Position numbers and translations under genes: made by a program | Notes under the pieces: model-generated | Seen by the model: the letters and a program-made list of their open reading frames with translations, nothing else | What the model was told of the DNA's origin: nothing | Database searches by the model: none | Shown here: positions 7,518 to 16,561 of the stretch, one piece after another | How positions within the stretch are numbered: the stretch's first letter is position 1 | How the letters are laid out: the number at the start of each line of letters is the position of its first letter | Assembly: GCF_006363915.1 (NCBI RefSeq) | Contig: NZ_CP040946.1 | Source of the DNA: Methylophilus medardensis | GTDB taxonomy: Bacteria > Pseudomonadota > Gammaproteobacteria > Burkholderiales > Methylophilaceae | DNA: 64,000 bases | Direction: 5' to 3' (one strand)

Positions 7518-8555
7518 ATGAAAGCACTTGTTTACGAGAGTATTGGCAAGAAAGCTTTATGTGAGCGTCCTGCGCCGCAGATATTAGAAACAACGGATGC
7601 AATCATTAGAGTCACTAAAACAACCATATGCGGTACGGATTTGCATATCCTTAAAGGGGATGTACAAAGTTGTAAACCGGGACGAATCTTAGGACATGAG
7701 GGTGTCGGGATTGTTGATCGTGTTGGATCTGCTGTGGTTACTTTTAGGGTTGGTGACCACGTCTTGATTTCATGTATCAGTGCTTGTGGTAAGTGTGCGT
7801 ATTGTAAAAATAAAATGTACTCACATTGCATCAATGGTGGATGGATACTTGGAAATACCATTGATGGCACTCAAGCAGAATTCGTTCGTATTCCTTACGC
7901 GGATACCAGCCTCTATCCAATTCCAGAGGGCTCAGATGAAGACGCATTAGTGATGCTAAGCGATATCCTGCCAACCGGCTTTGAGTGTGGCGTGCTCAAT
8001 GGCAAGGTTGAGCCAAGCGCTACGGTTGCTATTATAGGTTCAGGGCCCATTGGGCTGGCGGCATTACTGACTGCACAGCTCTACTCTCCGGCAGAAATCA
8101 TCATGGTCGATCTTGCGGATAATCGACTTGAAGTAGCGAAACGTTTCGGCGCAACTGCAATCCTGAATAGTAGCAAAGTGGATGTAGTAGCTGAAATCAT
8201 GAAGCTAACGAATCAACAAGGCGTTGATACTGCGATCGAAGCTGTAGGCATTCCAGCCACCTTTGAAATTTGTGAACAAATTATCGGGCCTGGAGGCAGA
8301 ATTGCCAATGTTGGTGTACACGGTACCAAGGTCGATTTACACTTAGAAAATCTTTGGGATCGGAACATCACGATCACAACAGGATTGGTTGATACTGCCA
8401 GTACATCGATGCTGCTTAAGTTGGTGCAATCAAAGAAAATTGACGCCAAAACACTCATCACACATCGGTTCAAACTTGAAAATGTTTTAGATGCCTATAC
8501 GACTTTTGAAGATGCTGCAAAAACCAACGCACTCAAAGTTTTAATTGAAACTTAA
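7518..8555 (+). CDS. zinc-dependent medium-chain alcohol dehydrogenase
   Basis: A 345-aa MDR-family alcohol dehydrogenase. Catalytic zinc ligands are C38 in TICGTDLH and H60-E61 in GHEGVG. The structural zinc cysteines are C90, C93, C96 and C104. The Rossmann motif is GSGPIGLAALL. The ATG at 7518 is preferred over an upstream in-frame ATG at 7419 because AAGGTG precedes it and the family starts MKALVYE. The family oxidises alcohols or reduces aldehydes with NAD(P), but the substrate cannot be read from the sequence. It lies between the BON gene and a P-type ATPase gene, a possible stress group. Confidence 0.88.
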   Translation: MKALVYESIGKKALCERPAPQILETTDAIIRVTKTTICGTDLHILKGDVQSCKPGRILGHEGVGIVDRVGSAVVTFRVGDHVLISCISACGKCAYCKNKMYSHCINGGWILGNTIDGTQAEFVRIPYADTSLYPIPEGSDEDALVMLSDILPTGFECGVLNGKVEPSATVAIIGSGPIGLAALLTAQLYSPAEIIMVDLADNRLEVAKRFGATAILNSSKVDVVAEIMKLTNQQGVDTAIEAVGIPATFEICEQIIGPGGRIANVGVHGTKVDLHLENLWDRNITITTGLVDTASTSMLLKLVQSKKIDAKTLITHRFKLENVLDAYTTFEDAAKTNALKVLIET

Positions 8556-8743
8556 ATTGCAAATTTCCAAGGATTGACTTGCGGTGAATGCGATCCGCTC
8601 AATCGTAAAATGCAACGCTGGCTGCAATTTACTAAGCTGTTTCAGAAAATTAACTTGTCATTGTCCCTCAGTCAATTTGGTGACCATCCTAAACCGCATA
8701 TATTAGAGGTTCTCGATCAATGTTGAATCAACGGTGAGCATGC

Positions 8744-11356
8744 ATGCCAGCGCCTCAAGATAACCTCGATCATAAGCTCACACCAATCACTGCCGAAAAT
8801 GTTGGATTAACTTCAACTGAAGCCGCTGAGCGGCTTAAAACAGATGGTTATAACGAGCTCACATCACTAAAAAAGCGTGGCTTTTTCAGTGATGTGCTGG
8901 AAATTATTCGACAACCCATGTTTGCTCTATTGATTGGTGGCGGCTTAGTTTATTTATTGCTGGGCGATCGTCTGGAAGCTCTATTTCTCTTGGTATTCGC
9001 ATGTTTATCTGTCGCGATTACAATTGTCCAAGAATCACGCAGCGAGAGGGTTTTAGAGGCTCTCCGCAACTTGGCAAGTCCGCGCGCAACAGTCATTCGT
9101 GGTGGTCATAGAATATCAATTTCTGGGCGTGAAGTAGTCATAGGTGATGTAATGGTCATTACTGAAGGTGACCGAGTCGCTGCTGATGCAGGCCTGATCT
9201 CGGCTCACGATTTGTTGTTAGACGAGTCCTTGCTGACGGGTGAATCTGTAGCCGTCAGCAAATCGGCAACACAGTCCTTATCTGACACTTATGCGGGTAG
9301 TAAATTAACCCTATCCACTGGCGTTGAAAACTCACCTTTTATTTTCGCTGGCGCTTTGGTGGTACGTGGTACAGGGCTCGCATTAGTCCACGCAACGGGT
9401 GCCCGCAGCGAAATGGGCAAAATAGGTGGCGCCTTAAACAGCATAGATAATCAACAACCTCATCTGCAAAAACAGTTACAAGGCCTAGTTCGTAATTTCA
9501 GCATTATTGGCGCCTTTGCCGGCGGAATCGCAGTCTTGTTATATGGGATTTTGCGCGACGCCTGGCTTGAAGCGATGCTGAGCGGTATTGCTCTCGGCAT
9601 GTCTCTATTACCCGAGGAATTTCCGTTGGTCATGGCCGTGTTTATGGCCATGGGCGCATGGCGCATATCAAAAGCACGTGTGCTTACGCGTCGGGCTTCA
9701 TCCATAGAGTCCTTAGGGGCTACAACCGTGTTATGCAGTGACAAAACCGGCACTTTAACTGAAAATAAAATGTCTCTAGTCGCCATTCAAACTGATACTA
9801 AAACCTGGTTAGAAAGCGATAACTCTTCTTCCATAGTCGATATTCAAATCGTACTGAAAACAGCTTTATTAGCTTGTTCACAACAGCCCACCGACCCGAT
9901 GGATATTGCTATTCACACGCGGGCTAAAGCAAGCATTGGTGAACATAGCATCGATTTCGAGAAATATAATCTAGTTCACGCTTATGGCCTCAGACCAGAC
10001 TGCTGGGCAGTGGCGAATATTTTCACTACTGTTAATGGCGAAGTTACAGTCTATGCGAAAGGTGCGCTAGAAACGATCACAGCCCTTTGCCATTTAACAG
10101 AAAATCAGTTTTCAGCTATTCAAAAACGAGCTGAAAAACTCGCCATGGAGGGGATTCGGGTATTAGGTGTCGCACAGTCAAAAATAAATGACGCACAATT
10201 AAAATCGCCACCAGAAAAACTGCATGATTATCAATTTGAATATGTGGGCTTAATTGGGTTTGCAGACCCACTCCGCTCCAATGTCCCTGCTGCAGTTGCT
10301 GAATGCCGTAAAGCTGGTATCAGAGTAATGATGATCACAGGAGATTATCCAACGACTGCACTTGCGATAGGGCGGCAGGCAGGGCTTGATTCTGAGCGGG
10401 TATTAAAAGGCGATGTCATTGAACAAATGACAGATGACCAATTGATCATCGCGTTAAAGGTGACTTCAATATTCGCGCGTATTCGTCCTAATCAAAAACT
10501 ACGCATTGTTCAACTATTAAAGAAGAGTGGTGAAGTTGTAGCTATGACAGGTGATGGCGTTAACGATGCGCCTGCTATTAAGGCCGCAGATATTGGTATT
10601 GCGATGGGCGGGCGCGGTACCGATGTCGCCCGTGAGGCCTCCAGTATTGTATTACTCGATGATGACTTTGGCTCAATTGTAAAAACGATCAGATTAGGTA
10701 GACGCATTTACGACAATCTGCGTAAAGCCATTGAATACATTATTGCTGTCCATATTCCTATAGCCGGCTTAGCGATTATGCCGCTGCTGTTCGGCATGCC
10801 TCTGATACTTACCCCTGTTCACATTGCATTTTTAGAGATGATTATAGATCCTGCCTGCTCGGTTGTATTTGAAGCTGAAGCTGAAGAGGATAATGTGATG
10901 CAGCGCTCACCCCGCGACTCAAAAATCCCGTTGGTTTTACCCAAACGCATTATTTGGGCAGTTATTCAGGGCTCGATTGTTATAATTGTGTTGGCGATTA
11001 TCCTATTCATTGCTAGGCAAATGCAGCTCATCGAAACAGATTGCCGGACACTTCTGTTCACATCGCTGGTGATACTGAACATGGGATTGATTTTAATCAA
11101 CCGATCATTTAGTGCATCCATATTGACCGCAGTTTTAAAACCCAATCGTTCACTTTGGGTATTGTTATCCAGCGTCAGTGCCATACTAGCCATCACAGTT
11201 GCTTGGCTACCCGCACGCAAGCTATTTCAGCTCGGGCAATTTCATTGGCATTTATTCAGCATATCAATCGTTGCAAGTTTGGCGACTTTGCTTACGTTGG
11301 AAGCAATAAAATGGCAATGGTTTCGAACTGCAAATCAGTCACTTAAGCCTGCTTAA
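8744..11356 (+). CDS. cation-translocating P-type ATPase
   Basis: An 870-aa P-type ATPase with all core motifs. These are an actuator-domain LLTGESVAV, the phosphorylation site DKTGTLTENK, the nucleotide-domain KGALE, MITGDYP, and the hinge TGDGVNDAPAIKAADIG. Helix M4 carries LLPEEFPLVM rather than the PEGLP typical of SERCA/PMCA calcium pumps, so calcium specificity should not be assumed. Helices follow the hinge to the C-terminus, where a basic WQWFR stretch occurs. No heavy-metal-binding domain (CxxC) is present at the N-terminus. Confidence 0.9.
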   Translation: MPAPQDNLDHKLTPITAENVGLTSTEAAERLKTDGYNELTSLKKRGFFSDVLEIIRQPMFALLIGGGLVYLLLGDRLEALFLLVFACLSVAITIVQESRSERVLEALRNLASPRATVIRGGHRISISGREVVIGDVMVITEGDRVAADAGLISAHDLLLDESLLTGESVAVSKSATQSLSDTYAGSKLTLSTGVENSPFIFAGALVVRGTGLALVHATGARSEMGKIGGALNSIDNQQPHLQKQLQGLVRNFSIIGAFAGGIAVLLYGILRDAWLEAMLSGIALGMSLLPEEFPLVMAVFMAMGAWRISKARVLTRRASSIESLGATTVLCSDKTGTLTENKMSLVAIQTDTKTWLESDNSSSIVDIQIVLKTALLACSQQPTDPMDIAIHTRAKASIGEHSIDFEKYNLVHAYGLRPDCWAVANIFTTVNGEVTVYAKGALETITALCHLTENQFSAIQKRAEKLAMEGIRVLGVAQSKINDAQLKSPPEKLHDYQFEYVGLIGFADPLRSNVPAAVAECRKAGIRVMMITGDYPTTALAIGRQAGLDSERVLKGDVIEQMTDDQLIIALKVTSIFARIRPNQKLRIVQLLKKSGEVVAMTGDGVNDAPAIKAADIGIAMGGRGTDVAREASSIVLLDDDFGSIVKTIRLGRRIYDNLRKAIEYIIAVHIPIAGLAIMPLLFGMPLILTPVHIAFLEMIIDPACSVVFEAEAEEDNVMQRSPRDSKIPLVLPKRIIWAVIQGSIVIIVLAIILFIARQMQLIETDCRTLLFTSLVILNMGLILINRSFSASILTAVLKPNRSLWVLLSSVSAILAITVAWLPARKLFQLGQFHWHLFSISIVASLATLLTLEAIKWQWFRTANQSLKPA

Positions 11357-11405
11357 ATTTTGGAAGTGGCGTTTTCCTTTAAAATTTCTTGGCAAACATC
11401 AACAC

Positions 11406-11433
11406 AAAAAAGCGACCTGAGCGTCGCTTTTTT
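11406..11433. terminator. bidirectional terminator between the P-type ATPase and chemoreceptor genes
   Basis: AAAAAAGCGAC and GTCGCTTTTTT form an 11-bp stem with a 6-nt loop. The T-run exists on both strands, serving the converging genes that end at 11356 and 11448. Confidence 0.85.
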
Positions 11434-11447
11434 AAGTTAAACGTGGG

Positions 11448-13775
11448 TCAGTACTCCTGCCAACTTTCTTCATTTGTCCCTGATTTCAGTCGCTTTTTCG
11501 GAGTGTCATAGTTTGATTTTTGATTTTGGGCACTTGGTTTTTGATGATTTTCAAAAGTGCTTTGATGCTTAGATGTGCGGTCAAAAGCTGCTATTTTTTT
11601 GGAACGCGTCTGCGTCTGTAAAGAGAGTTTGAAGGCACCTACAGTTTCCATGAGCTCGCTGGCTTGTTCAACGAGACTCTCCGCCGCTGCCGCTGCTTGC
11701 TCAACGAGCGCGGCATTTTGCTGGGTGACTTCGTCCATACTTGTGATCGCTGAGTTGACTTGATCAATGCCTGAGCTTTGCTCTTCTGAGGCGGCCGTGA
11801 TTTCTCCCATAATGTCCGTCACACTTTGGACTGATTTCACGATTTCATTCATGGTAGCGCCTGCATCTTCCACCAGTTTTGTGCCTTCTTGCACTTTGTT
11901 TACAGAGTCTGAGATAAGGTCTTTAATTTCTTTTGCAGCGGTCGCAGAGCGTTGGGCTAGATTTCTAACTTCTCCAGCAACGACTGCAAAACCTCGCCCT
12001 TGCTCACCTGCTCTTGCTGCCTCAACCGCTGCATTTAGGGCAAGAATATTGGTCTGGAAGGCAATGCCGTCAATCACCGAGATAATATCTTCAATTTTCC
12101 TGGCGCTGGCGTTAATGTCTGCCATGGTCGTCACCACGTTGCCAACAACTTCTCCACCTTTCAGTGCGACACCAGAGGCAACGCTCGCGAGTTGATTAGC
12201 TTGTTTGGCATTTTCAGCATTTTGTTTAACCGTGGATGCCAATTCCTCCATGCTTGAGGCTGTTTCCTCCAAGCTTGAGGCTTGTTGTTCGGTGCGCGAT
12301 GACAAATCATTGTTTCCCGAGGCGATCTCGCTTGCTGCGGTATTAATGGTTTCAGAGGCTTCGCGAATGTGCGAAACGACCTCTGACATCTTATCCAGCA
12401 AAGCATTAATGCCTTCCATGGTTTTTACTGTGGCCGCTGATTTACCAATCGTTTGTAAACGTGCGCTAAGGTCGCCATCCACTGCCGCTTGAACGATTTC
12501 ACTTATTTGCGTTTCAGATTGTTTTTCCAAAGTGACATCTAACCACTCCAGTACGCTACCGATTCGCTTGCCTTGTTCATCATAAATCGGGTTTGCATTT
12601 AATTTTACAAAGAGGTCCCCCAATGGCAAAGTGACGCTGTAAGGGCCTTTAAGGCTACTCAACAAATTGCGCTGATGAGCTGGATTTTTATGAAAAACAT
12701 CAAAGTTTTGATTGATGATTTTGTTGGGATCAAAGTTGGGCAATACTTTTTTAAAGTTGCTTGCAGACGCCTGCATAAACTTTTCAGTGGATGGGTTCAT
12801 GTATCGGATGATGCCATCATTGTCTGCCATCATCATGTTGATCGAAGCCGCTTCTAACGTGCTTTTGATTTGCATGGCAAAAGCAGATTTCTTAGCATTT
12901 TCGAAATCTTTTTCTATTTCGGCCGTCACATTTTGTGCGTATTTGACAATTTTTGATAGCTTGCCGGTATCGTCAGTAATCGGATTATAAGAGCCCTGAA
13001 CCCAGATCTCTTTACCAGACTTGCTGATGTTTTTGTATAACCCTGATTCCGGCTCACCACGGGCTAGTTTTTCCCAGAGTGTTCGGTATTCTTGACTGTT
13101 TTTGCATGCTTGATCGACCAATATTGCGTGATTTTTTCCGACTATTTCTTGTGAAGTGTAGCCAAGGTAATTTAAAAAGTTTTCATTGGCTGAAATAATA
13201 TTGCCCGAAGTATCAAACTCAATCACCCCTTGCAGCTTGTTAATGGCTTTGATTTGACCCGCAGCCTCAGCATCTTCAAGTGATTTGCGACGCTCGGCGG
13301 TCACATTACGCCATTCGAGAACATTGCCCGTATGTTTTCCGCTGGTGTCGTAGGTGGCAGTGACGTACAAGGCAACGGTCAAGCTGCCGACTTTAATATC
13401 AGTTTTAAAAGGTAAGCGCGAGGGGTCTGCGAGCATTTGACGCTGATGAGCAGGGTTTTTGTGGAACACGTCTATGCAGGTGCCCATTATTTTTGATGTG
13501 TCGAAATTGGGATAGGCTTTCTTAAACTCTTCTGCATTGTCAGTAAATAGTTTAATGGTGGCATTATTGACATACGTCACGATGAAGTCTCTATCGATCA
13601 TCATGATCGCAGAAGAGGTATTATCCATCGCACTCTTGATAGCCAATAAGGCTTGTTCACGCTGGATAATTTGGTTTACTTGCTGATCTTTCTGATCTAA
13701 TGCAATGATGTTTTGCTCGTTCTCAGCCTCAAGTTTTTCTATTTTGCTTTTTGCAGAAAAAAAATTGGTAATCAC
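11448..13775 (-). CDS. soluble methyl-accepting chemotaxis protein with three PAS domains
   Basis: A 775-aa chemoreceptor without transmembrane segments. A short N-terminal coiled coil (residues 8-45) is followed by three PAS domains at about 45-165, 180-290 and 305-420. PAS1 and PAS3 share the repeated phrase DVFHKNPAHQR. The signalling domain contains EQQASSLEETASSMEEL and the hairpin tip NILALNAAVEAARAGEQGRG. The C-terminus ends SWQEY, matching the xWxx[FY] tether that recruits CheR and CheB. It probably senses an intracellular redox or oxygen signal. The GTG start at 13775 has GGAG 8 nt upstream. Confidence 0.9.
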   Translation of the reverse strand: MITNFFSAKSKIEKLEAENEQNIIALDQKDQQVNQIIQREQALLAIKSAMDNTSSAIMMIDRDFIVTYVNNATIKLFTDNAEEFKKAYPNFDTSKIMGTCIDVFHKNPAHQRQMLADPSRLPFKTDIKVGSLTVALYVTATYDTSGKHTGNVLEWRNVTAERRKSLEDAEAAGQIKAINKLQGVIEFDTSGNIISANENFLNYLGYTSQEIVGKNHAILVDQACKNSQEYRTLWEKLARGEPESGLYKNISKSGKEIWVQGSYNPITDDTGKLSKIVKYAQNVTAEIEKDFENAKKSAFAMQIKSTLEAASINMMMADNDGIIRYMNPSTEKFMQASASNFKKVLPNFDPNKIINQNFDVFHKNPAHQRNLLSSLKGPYSVTLPLGDLFVKLNANPIYDEQGKRIGSVLEWLDVTLEKQSETQISEIVQAAVDGDLSARLQTIGKSAATVKTMEGINALLDKMSEVVSHIREASETINTAASEIASGNNDLSSRTEQQASSLEETASSMEELASTVKQNAENAKQANQLASVASGVALKGGEVVGNVVTTMADINASARKIEDIISVIDGIAFQTNILALNAAVEAARAGEQGRGFAVVAGEVRNLAQRSATAAKEIKDLISDSVNKVQEGTKLVEDAGATMNEIVKSVQSVTDIMGEITAASEEQSSGIDQVNSAITSMDEVTQQNAALVEQAAAAAESLVEQASELMETVGAFKLSLQTQTRSKKIAAFDRTSKHQSTFENHQKPSAQNQKSNYDTPKKRLKSGTNEESWQEY

Positions 13776-14047
13776 TTTAGTGCTCCATGAAGATTGTATT
13801 AAGCAGCCGTTAATCAGAAATTTTCCATCAATTTTTTAAACGTTCAATGACCGTGTTGATTTAAATTTTGATCAAGTAAAAACTTGTCCTACAAAACTGG
13901 ATAATATTATGTTGATCGCCATCAACAGTATTTTTCTAACAAATATCTAATTCTTAAGATGCCTATGAACGCCAGCACACATCTCATTTGTGCATGGATT
14001 TGACAACTGTTTTTCATTGAATGTTAGTGGATAAACGATGGGGTCAA

Positions 14048-14197
14048 ATGCAGAAAAAAGCACTTAATTATTATTTAATTCGCGAAGTAATCATTCTCAG
14101 ATTAACTAAGATCAGCCTAAGCGATATCATGGATGAGCGTGCCTTGATGGGTGATGTATTTCGCTTGAGCAAAAAAACCCGCAATAAAGGACTTTAA
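14048..14197 (+). CDS. possible 49-aa small protein
   Basis: An open frame from ATG to TAA, with GGGG just before the ATG. The product (starting MQKKALNYYLIREV, ending KKTRNKGL) is basic and partly hydrophobic. There is no recognised family and no independent coding evidence. Confidence 0.25.
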   Translation: MQKKALNYYLIREVIILRLTKISLSDIMDERALMGDVFRLSKKTRNKGL

Positions 14198-14277
14198 CTG
14201 TGCATCATATTTTGAATTGTTACCGCTTTCTGTGAGCAGTTTTGACCGTATAGAACCAAAAAAACTGCGGCTTTAAA

Positions 14278-14338
14278 GGTGCGCAATCTAGTTGAATTCT
14301 TGTGGTGCACTGCTCACTTTCATCCCCTCCGGCGCACC
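14278..14338. repeat. inverted-repeat element, copy 1
   Basis: The 61-bp element is bounded by GGTGCGC (14278-14284) and GCGCACC (14332-14338). Its last 24 bp match 19751-19774 at 23 of 24 positions. A rho-independent terminator begins 9 bp downstream on the plus strand, so copy 1 could be the end of a small RNA. Confidence 0.55.
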
Positions 14339-14346
14339 TCACATTG

Positions 14347-14381
14347 AAAAGGCTTATTCCTAAAAGGTTTAAGCCTTTTTT
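14347..14381 (+). terminator. rho-independent terminator after repeat copy 1
   Basis: AAAAGGCTTA (14347-14356) pairs with TAAGCCTTTT (14370-14379) and a T-run follows. No annotated gene precedes it closely on the plus strand, which hints at a short non-coding transcript. Confidence 0.65.
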
Positions 14382-14779
14382 GTTTTCCATCGAGTGCAAT
14401 TTAACTGCGTATTTTTCAATTGTTAACTTGGTCATTTAAGCGCTCATTTGATCAGTACATCACTGCACCAATGATTTCTGTTTGGTTGTTCAGGTTAGGG
14501 ATCATCGGATACCGAACAAATTGGCCTAGACCTCGAAACGCAGCGCAATCAATCGACTCGCGCATGTCTACAAAATGCGTAGCGCATTAGGATTCACGCC
14601 TGTGCATGGAGGCGGGAGAAGCTTTTTTGATTGGCTTTTTGTTCATGCTAATGAATTTTTCGGGGCTGTTTGAATAGCGTTAGAGCTTGTGAGCGAATTT
14701 CATTTTATGTTCGATAGCTAACAGAAGCACATTTAAAGCAATGCAATACTGCCGTTTTATCGCACAGCGAGGCAACTTC

Positions 14780-15787
14780 ATGGCTACATCTAACTCCCAA
14801 AATTCCAATCCACTTCAACCGAATACGCCCAATTCAAACTTACCCTTGAACGAACAGCGCATAGGGGCGAATGTTTTTCCAAATGACCAAAATAACGCAA
14901 GTGATGGCTTGACCGGTGCCACCGCATGGGGTGCCATTTTTGCAGGTGCCATCGCTGCGCTAGTGCTTACCATGCTTTTATTATTGCTCGGCGCAGGAGC
15001 CGGTCTCTCGAGTATTTCACCATGGTCGCAACAAGGCATCAGCGCCACTGCTTTTGGCGTATCTACAATTGTCTGGTTGATTGTCACGCAAATGCTTGCC
15101 TCCGGTATGGGCGGTTATTTAGCGGGAAGATTAAGATGCAAATGGGCTGGCACGCAGTTAGATGAAGTCTACTTTAGAGATACAGCACATGGCTTTTTAG
15201 CCTGGTCTGTGGCGACGCTTGTAGCAGCATGCATGATTTCATCCACGATAGGTTCGATCGTTGGTGGTGGTGTGCGCTCTGTTTCAACAATCACGGGCGC
15301 AGCTGTTTTGGGGGGTGTGACGGCCGCGGAGAATCAAATGAATCAGGCTGACAATGCAAGCCCTTCAAGTGCCATGCATTATGTGATTGATTCACTGTTT
15401 CGTACGAATGCGCCAGCAACAGGCGAGAGCAACAACGCCGCCGTAGAGGTAAAACCAGCGGTCACTACCAAGCCAGAAGTCATGCGCATCCTCACAAACG
15501 CCCTCAGCATGAAAACCATGCCACCCGCCGACCTAACTTACATCAGCCAATTGGTGGCGAAGCACACCGGCCTAACACCTGCGGAAGCGGAAAGTCGCGT
15601 AAGTGACCTGTATAGCACCATGCAAAAAAGCAAACAGGAAGCTGAAATCGCGACCAAACAAGCGATTGACCAAGCCAGAAAAGCCTCTTTTTACTCGACG
15701 CTATGGCTGTTTGCAGCTTTGCTGATCGGTGCATTTTCAGCAAGCCTTGCCGCCACTTGGGGCGGTCGTGCAAGAGATACGTATTAA
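14780..15787 (+). CDS. polytopic membrane protein of unknown function
   Basis: A 335-aa protein with an Asn/Pro-rich cytoplasmic-looking N-terminus (first ~50 residues). Hydrophobic segments follow near residues 50-80 (GAIFAGAIAALVLTMLLLLL), 90-120, 135-155 and a final one near 305-330. A soluble loop of about 120 residues with a helical, charged end (SRVSDLYSTMQKSKQEAEIA) separates the last two. The ATG at 14780 has GAGG nearby and is preferred over 14741. It is followed by a 24-aa hydrophobic peptide gene, hemerythrin and catalase genes, consistent with an envelope or oxidative-stress role. That link is inferred from context only. Confidence 0.7.
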   Translation: MATSNSQNSNPLQPNTPNSNLPLNEQRIGANVFPNDQNNASDGLTGATAWGAIFAGAIAALVLTMLLLLLGAGAGLSSISPWSQQGISATAFGVSTIVWLIVTQMLASGMGGYLAGRLRCKWAGTQLDEVYFRDTAHGFLAWSVATLVAACMISSTIGSIVGGGVRSVSTITGAAVLGGVTAAENQMNQADNASPSSAMHYVIDSLFRTNAPATGESNNAAVEVKPAVTTKPEVMRILTNALSMKTMPPADLTYISQLVAKHTGLTPAEAESRVSDLYSTMQKSKQEAEIATKQAIDQARKASFYSTLWLFAALLIGAFSASLAATWGGRARDTY

Positions 15788-15850
15788 TACTTGAATCAGA
15801 CTTCTTTTGATTAACCTTCGATACAACAACCCCTATTAGGTATTTTAATC

Positions 15851-15925
15851 ATGCGCTCATTACTCCTTTTTTTTATTGGCATTCCCATTCCCATCATTAT
15901 TTTGATTGCATTATTTGTGCATTAG
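15851..15925 (+). CDS. 24-aa hydrophobic membrane peptide
   Basis: ATG to TAG encodes 24 residues, a start MRS followed by LLLFFIGIPIPIIILIALF and a final VH. The peptide is one predicted membrane span with a double Pro-Ile motif. Very similar tiny ORFs of the form MRS-LLFFIGIPIP-IIILIALF recur in proteobacterial genomes, as far as I recall. It lies in the gap between the polytopic membrane protein gene and the hemerythrin gene. Confidence 0.6.
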   Translation: MRSLLLFFIGIPIPIIILIALFVH

Positions 15926-16005
15926 CGCGTTTGTGCCACTGCAGTGCAAGGCCGTTTGCTCAACACCTACCAGCAGCCCATTTTTCAGATTAAGGAATAT
16001 CAATC

Positions 16006-16494
16006 ATGACTGTTATACAAAAAACGCTTACCAAACCAAGTGCCCCTACGAAAGCGCAAGACGCAACAGCATTGTTGCGCGCTGACCACAAACTGGTTAG
16101 CGGCTTGTTTGAGGATTACCAAAAGGCCTCCACTAAAAGCATGAAAAAAAAGCTGGTGAATCAAATCTGCCTAGAACTCAGCGTGCATGCGCAAGTGGAG
16201 GAAGAGATTTTTTACCCCGCGGTGAAACAGGCGCTCAAAGACCATGAAATGGTGCCAGAGGCGACCGTAGAACATGCGACTTTGAAATCGCTCATTGCAC
16301 AAGTGGAGGGCGTGGAGCCAGATGGCGAAATGTATGATGCGAAGGTAAAGGTACTTTGCGAGTATGTTGAGCATCACGTGAAAGAAGAGCAGGATGAAAT
16401 GTTCCCCAAAGCCAAAGCTTCTAAACTCGACATGATGGCATTGGGTGAGCAGATTGCAACGCGTAAAAAAGAGCTCATTGCAGAAAAAGGCTAA
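16006..16494 (+). CDS. hemerythrin HHE-domain protein
   Basis: A 162-aa cytoplasmic protein with a four-helix HHE cation-binding fold. Iron-ligand motifs are visible in order: ADHKLV, VHAQVEEEIFYPA, VEHATLK and EYVEHHVKEEQDEMFPKA. Such proteins bind a di-iron centre and sense or handle O2, NO or peroxide, or store oxygen. An Ala/Lys-rich leader of about 20 residues precedes the domain. It lies 67 bp upstream of the katE-type catalase gene, a likely shared oxidative-stress function. Confidence 0.9.
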   Translation: MTVIQKTLTKPSAPTKAQDATALLRADHKLVSGLFEDYQKASTKSMKKKLVNQICLELSVHAQVEEEIFYPAVKQALKDHEMVPEATVEHATLKSLIAQVEGVEPDGEMYDAKVKVLCEYVEHHVKEEQDEMFPKAKASKLDMMALGEQIATRKKELIAEKG

Positions 16495-16561
16495 GGTTAA
16501 CCGCTGGATTTTAAGCTTTTATGGATAAACAGACCGATTAACAGACCTTAGGAAAAAGCAT

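Larger units (their letters stand above)
13776..14779. other. 1-kb intergenic region
   Basis: No long gene is present. It holds a doubtful 49-aa ORF (14048-14197), a 61-bp inverted-repeat element shared with 19707-19774, and a plus-strand terminator right after it. The rest is AT-rich and featureless to me, apart from the likely promoters of the flanking divergent genes. Confidence 0.7.

Noticed and set aside
8556..8726. 56 in-frame sense codons after the stop of the first alcohol dehydrogenase gene, ending at TGA 8724-8726
   Set aside because: An open stretch of this length is not rare by chance. It has no good start with Shine-Dalgarno and no recognisable family, and the dehydrogenase ends at the normal family length.
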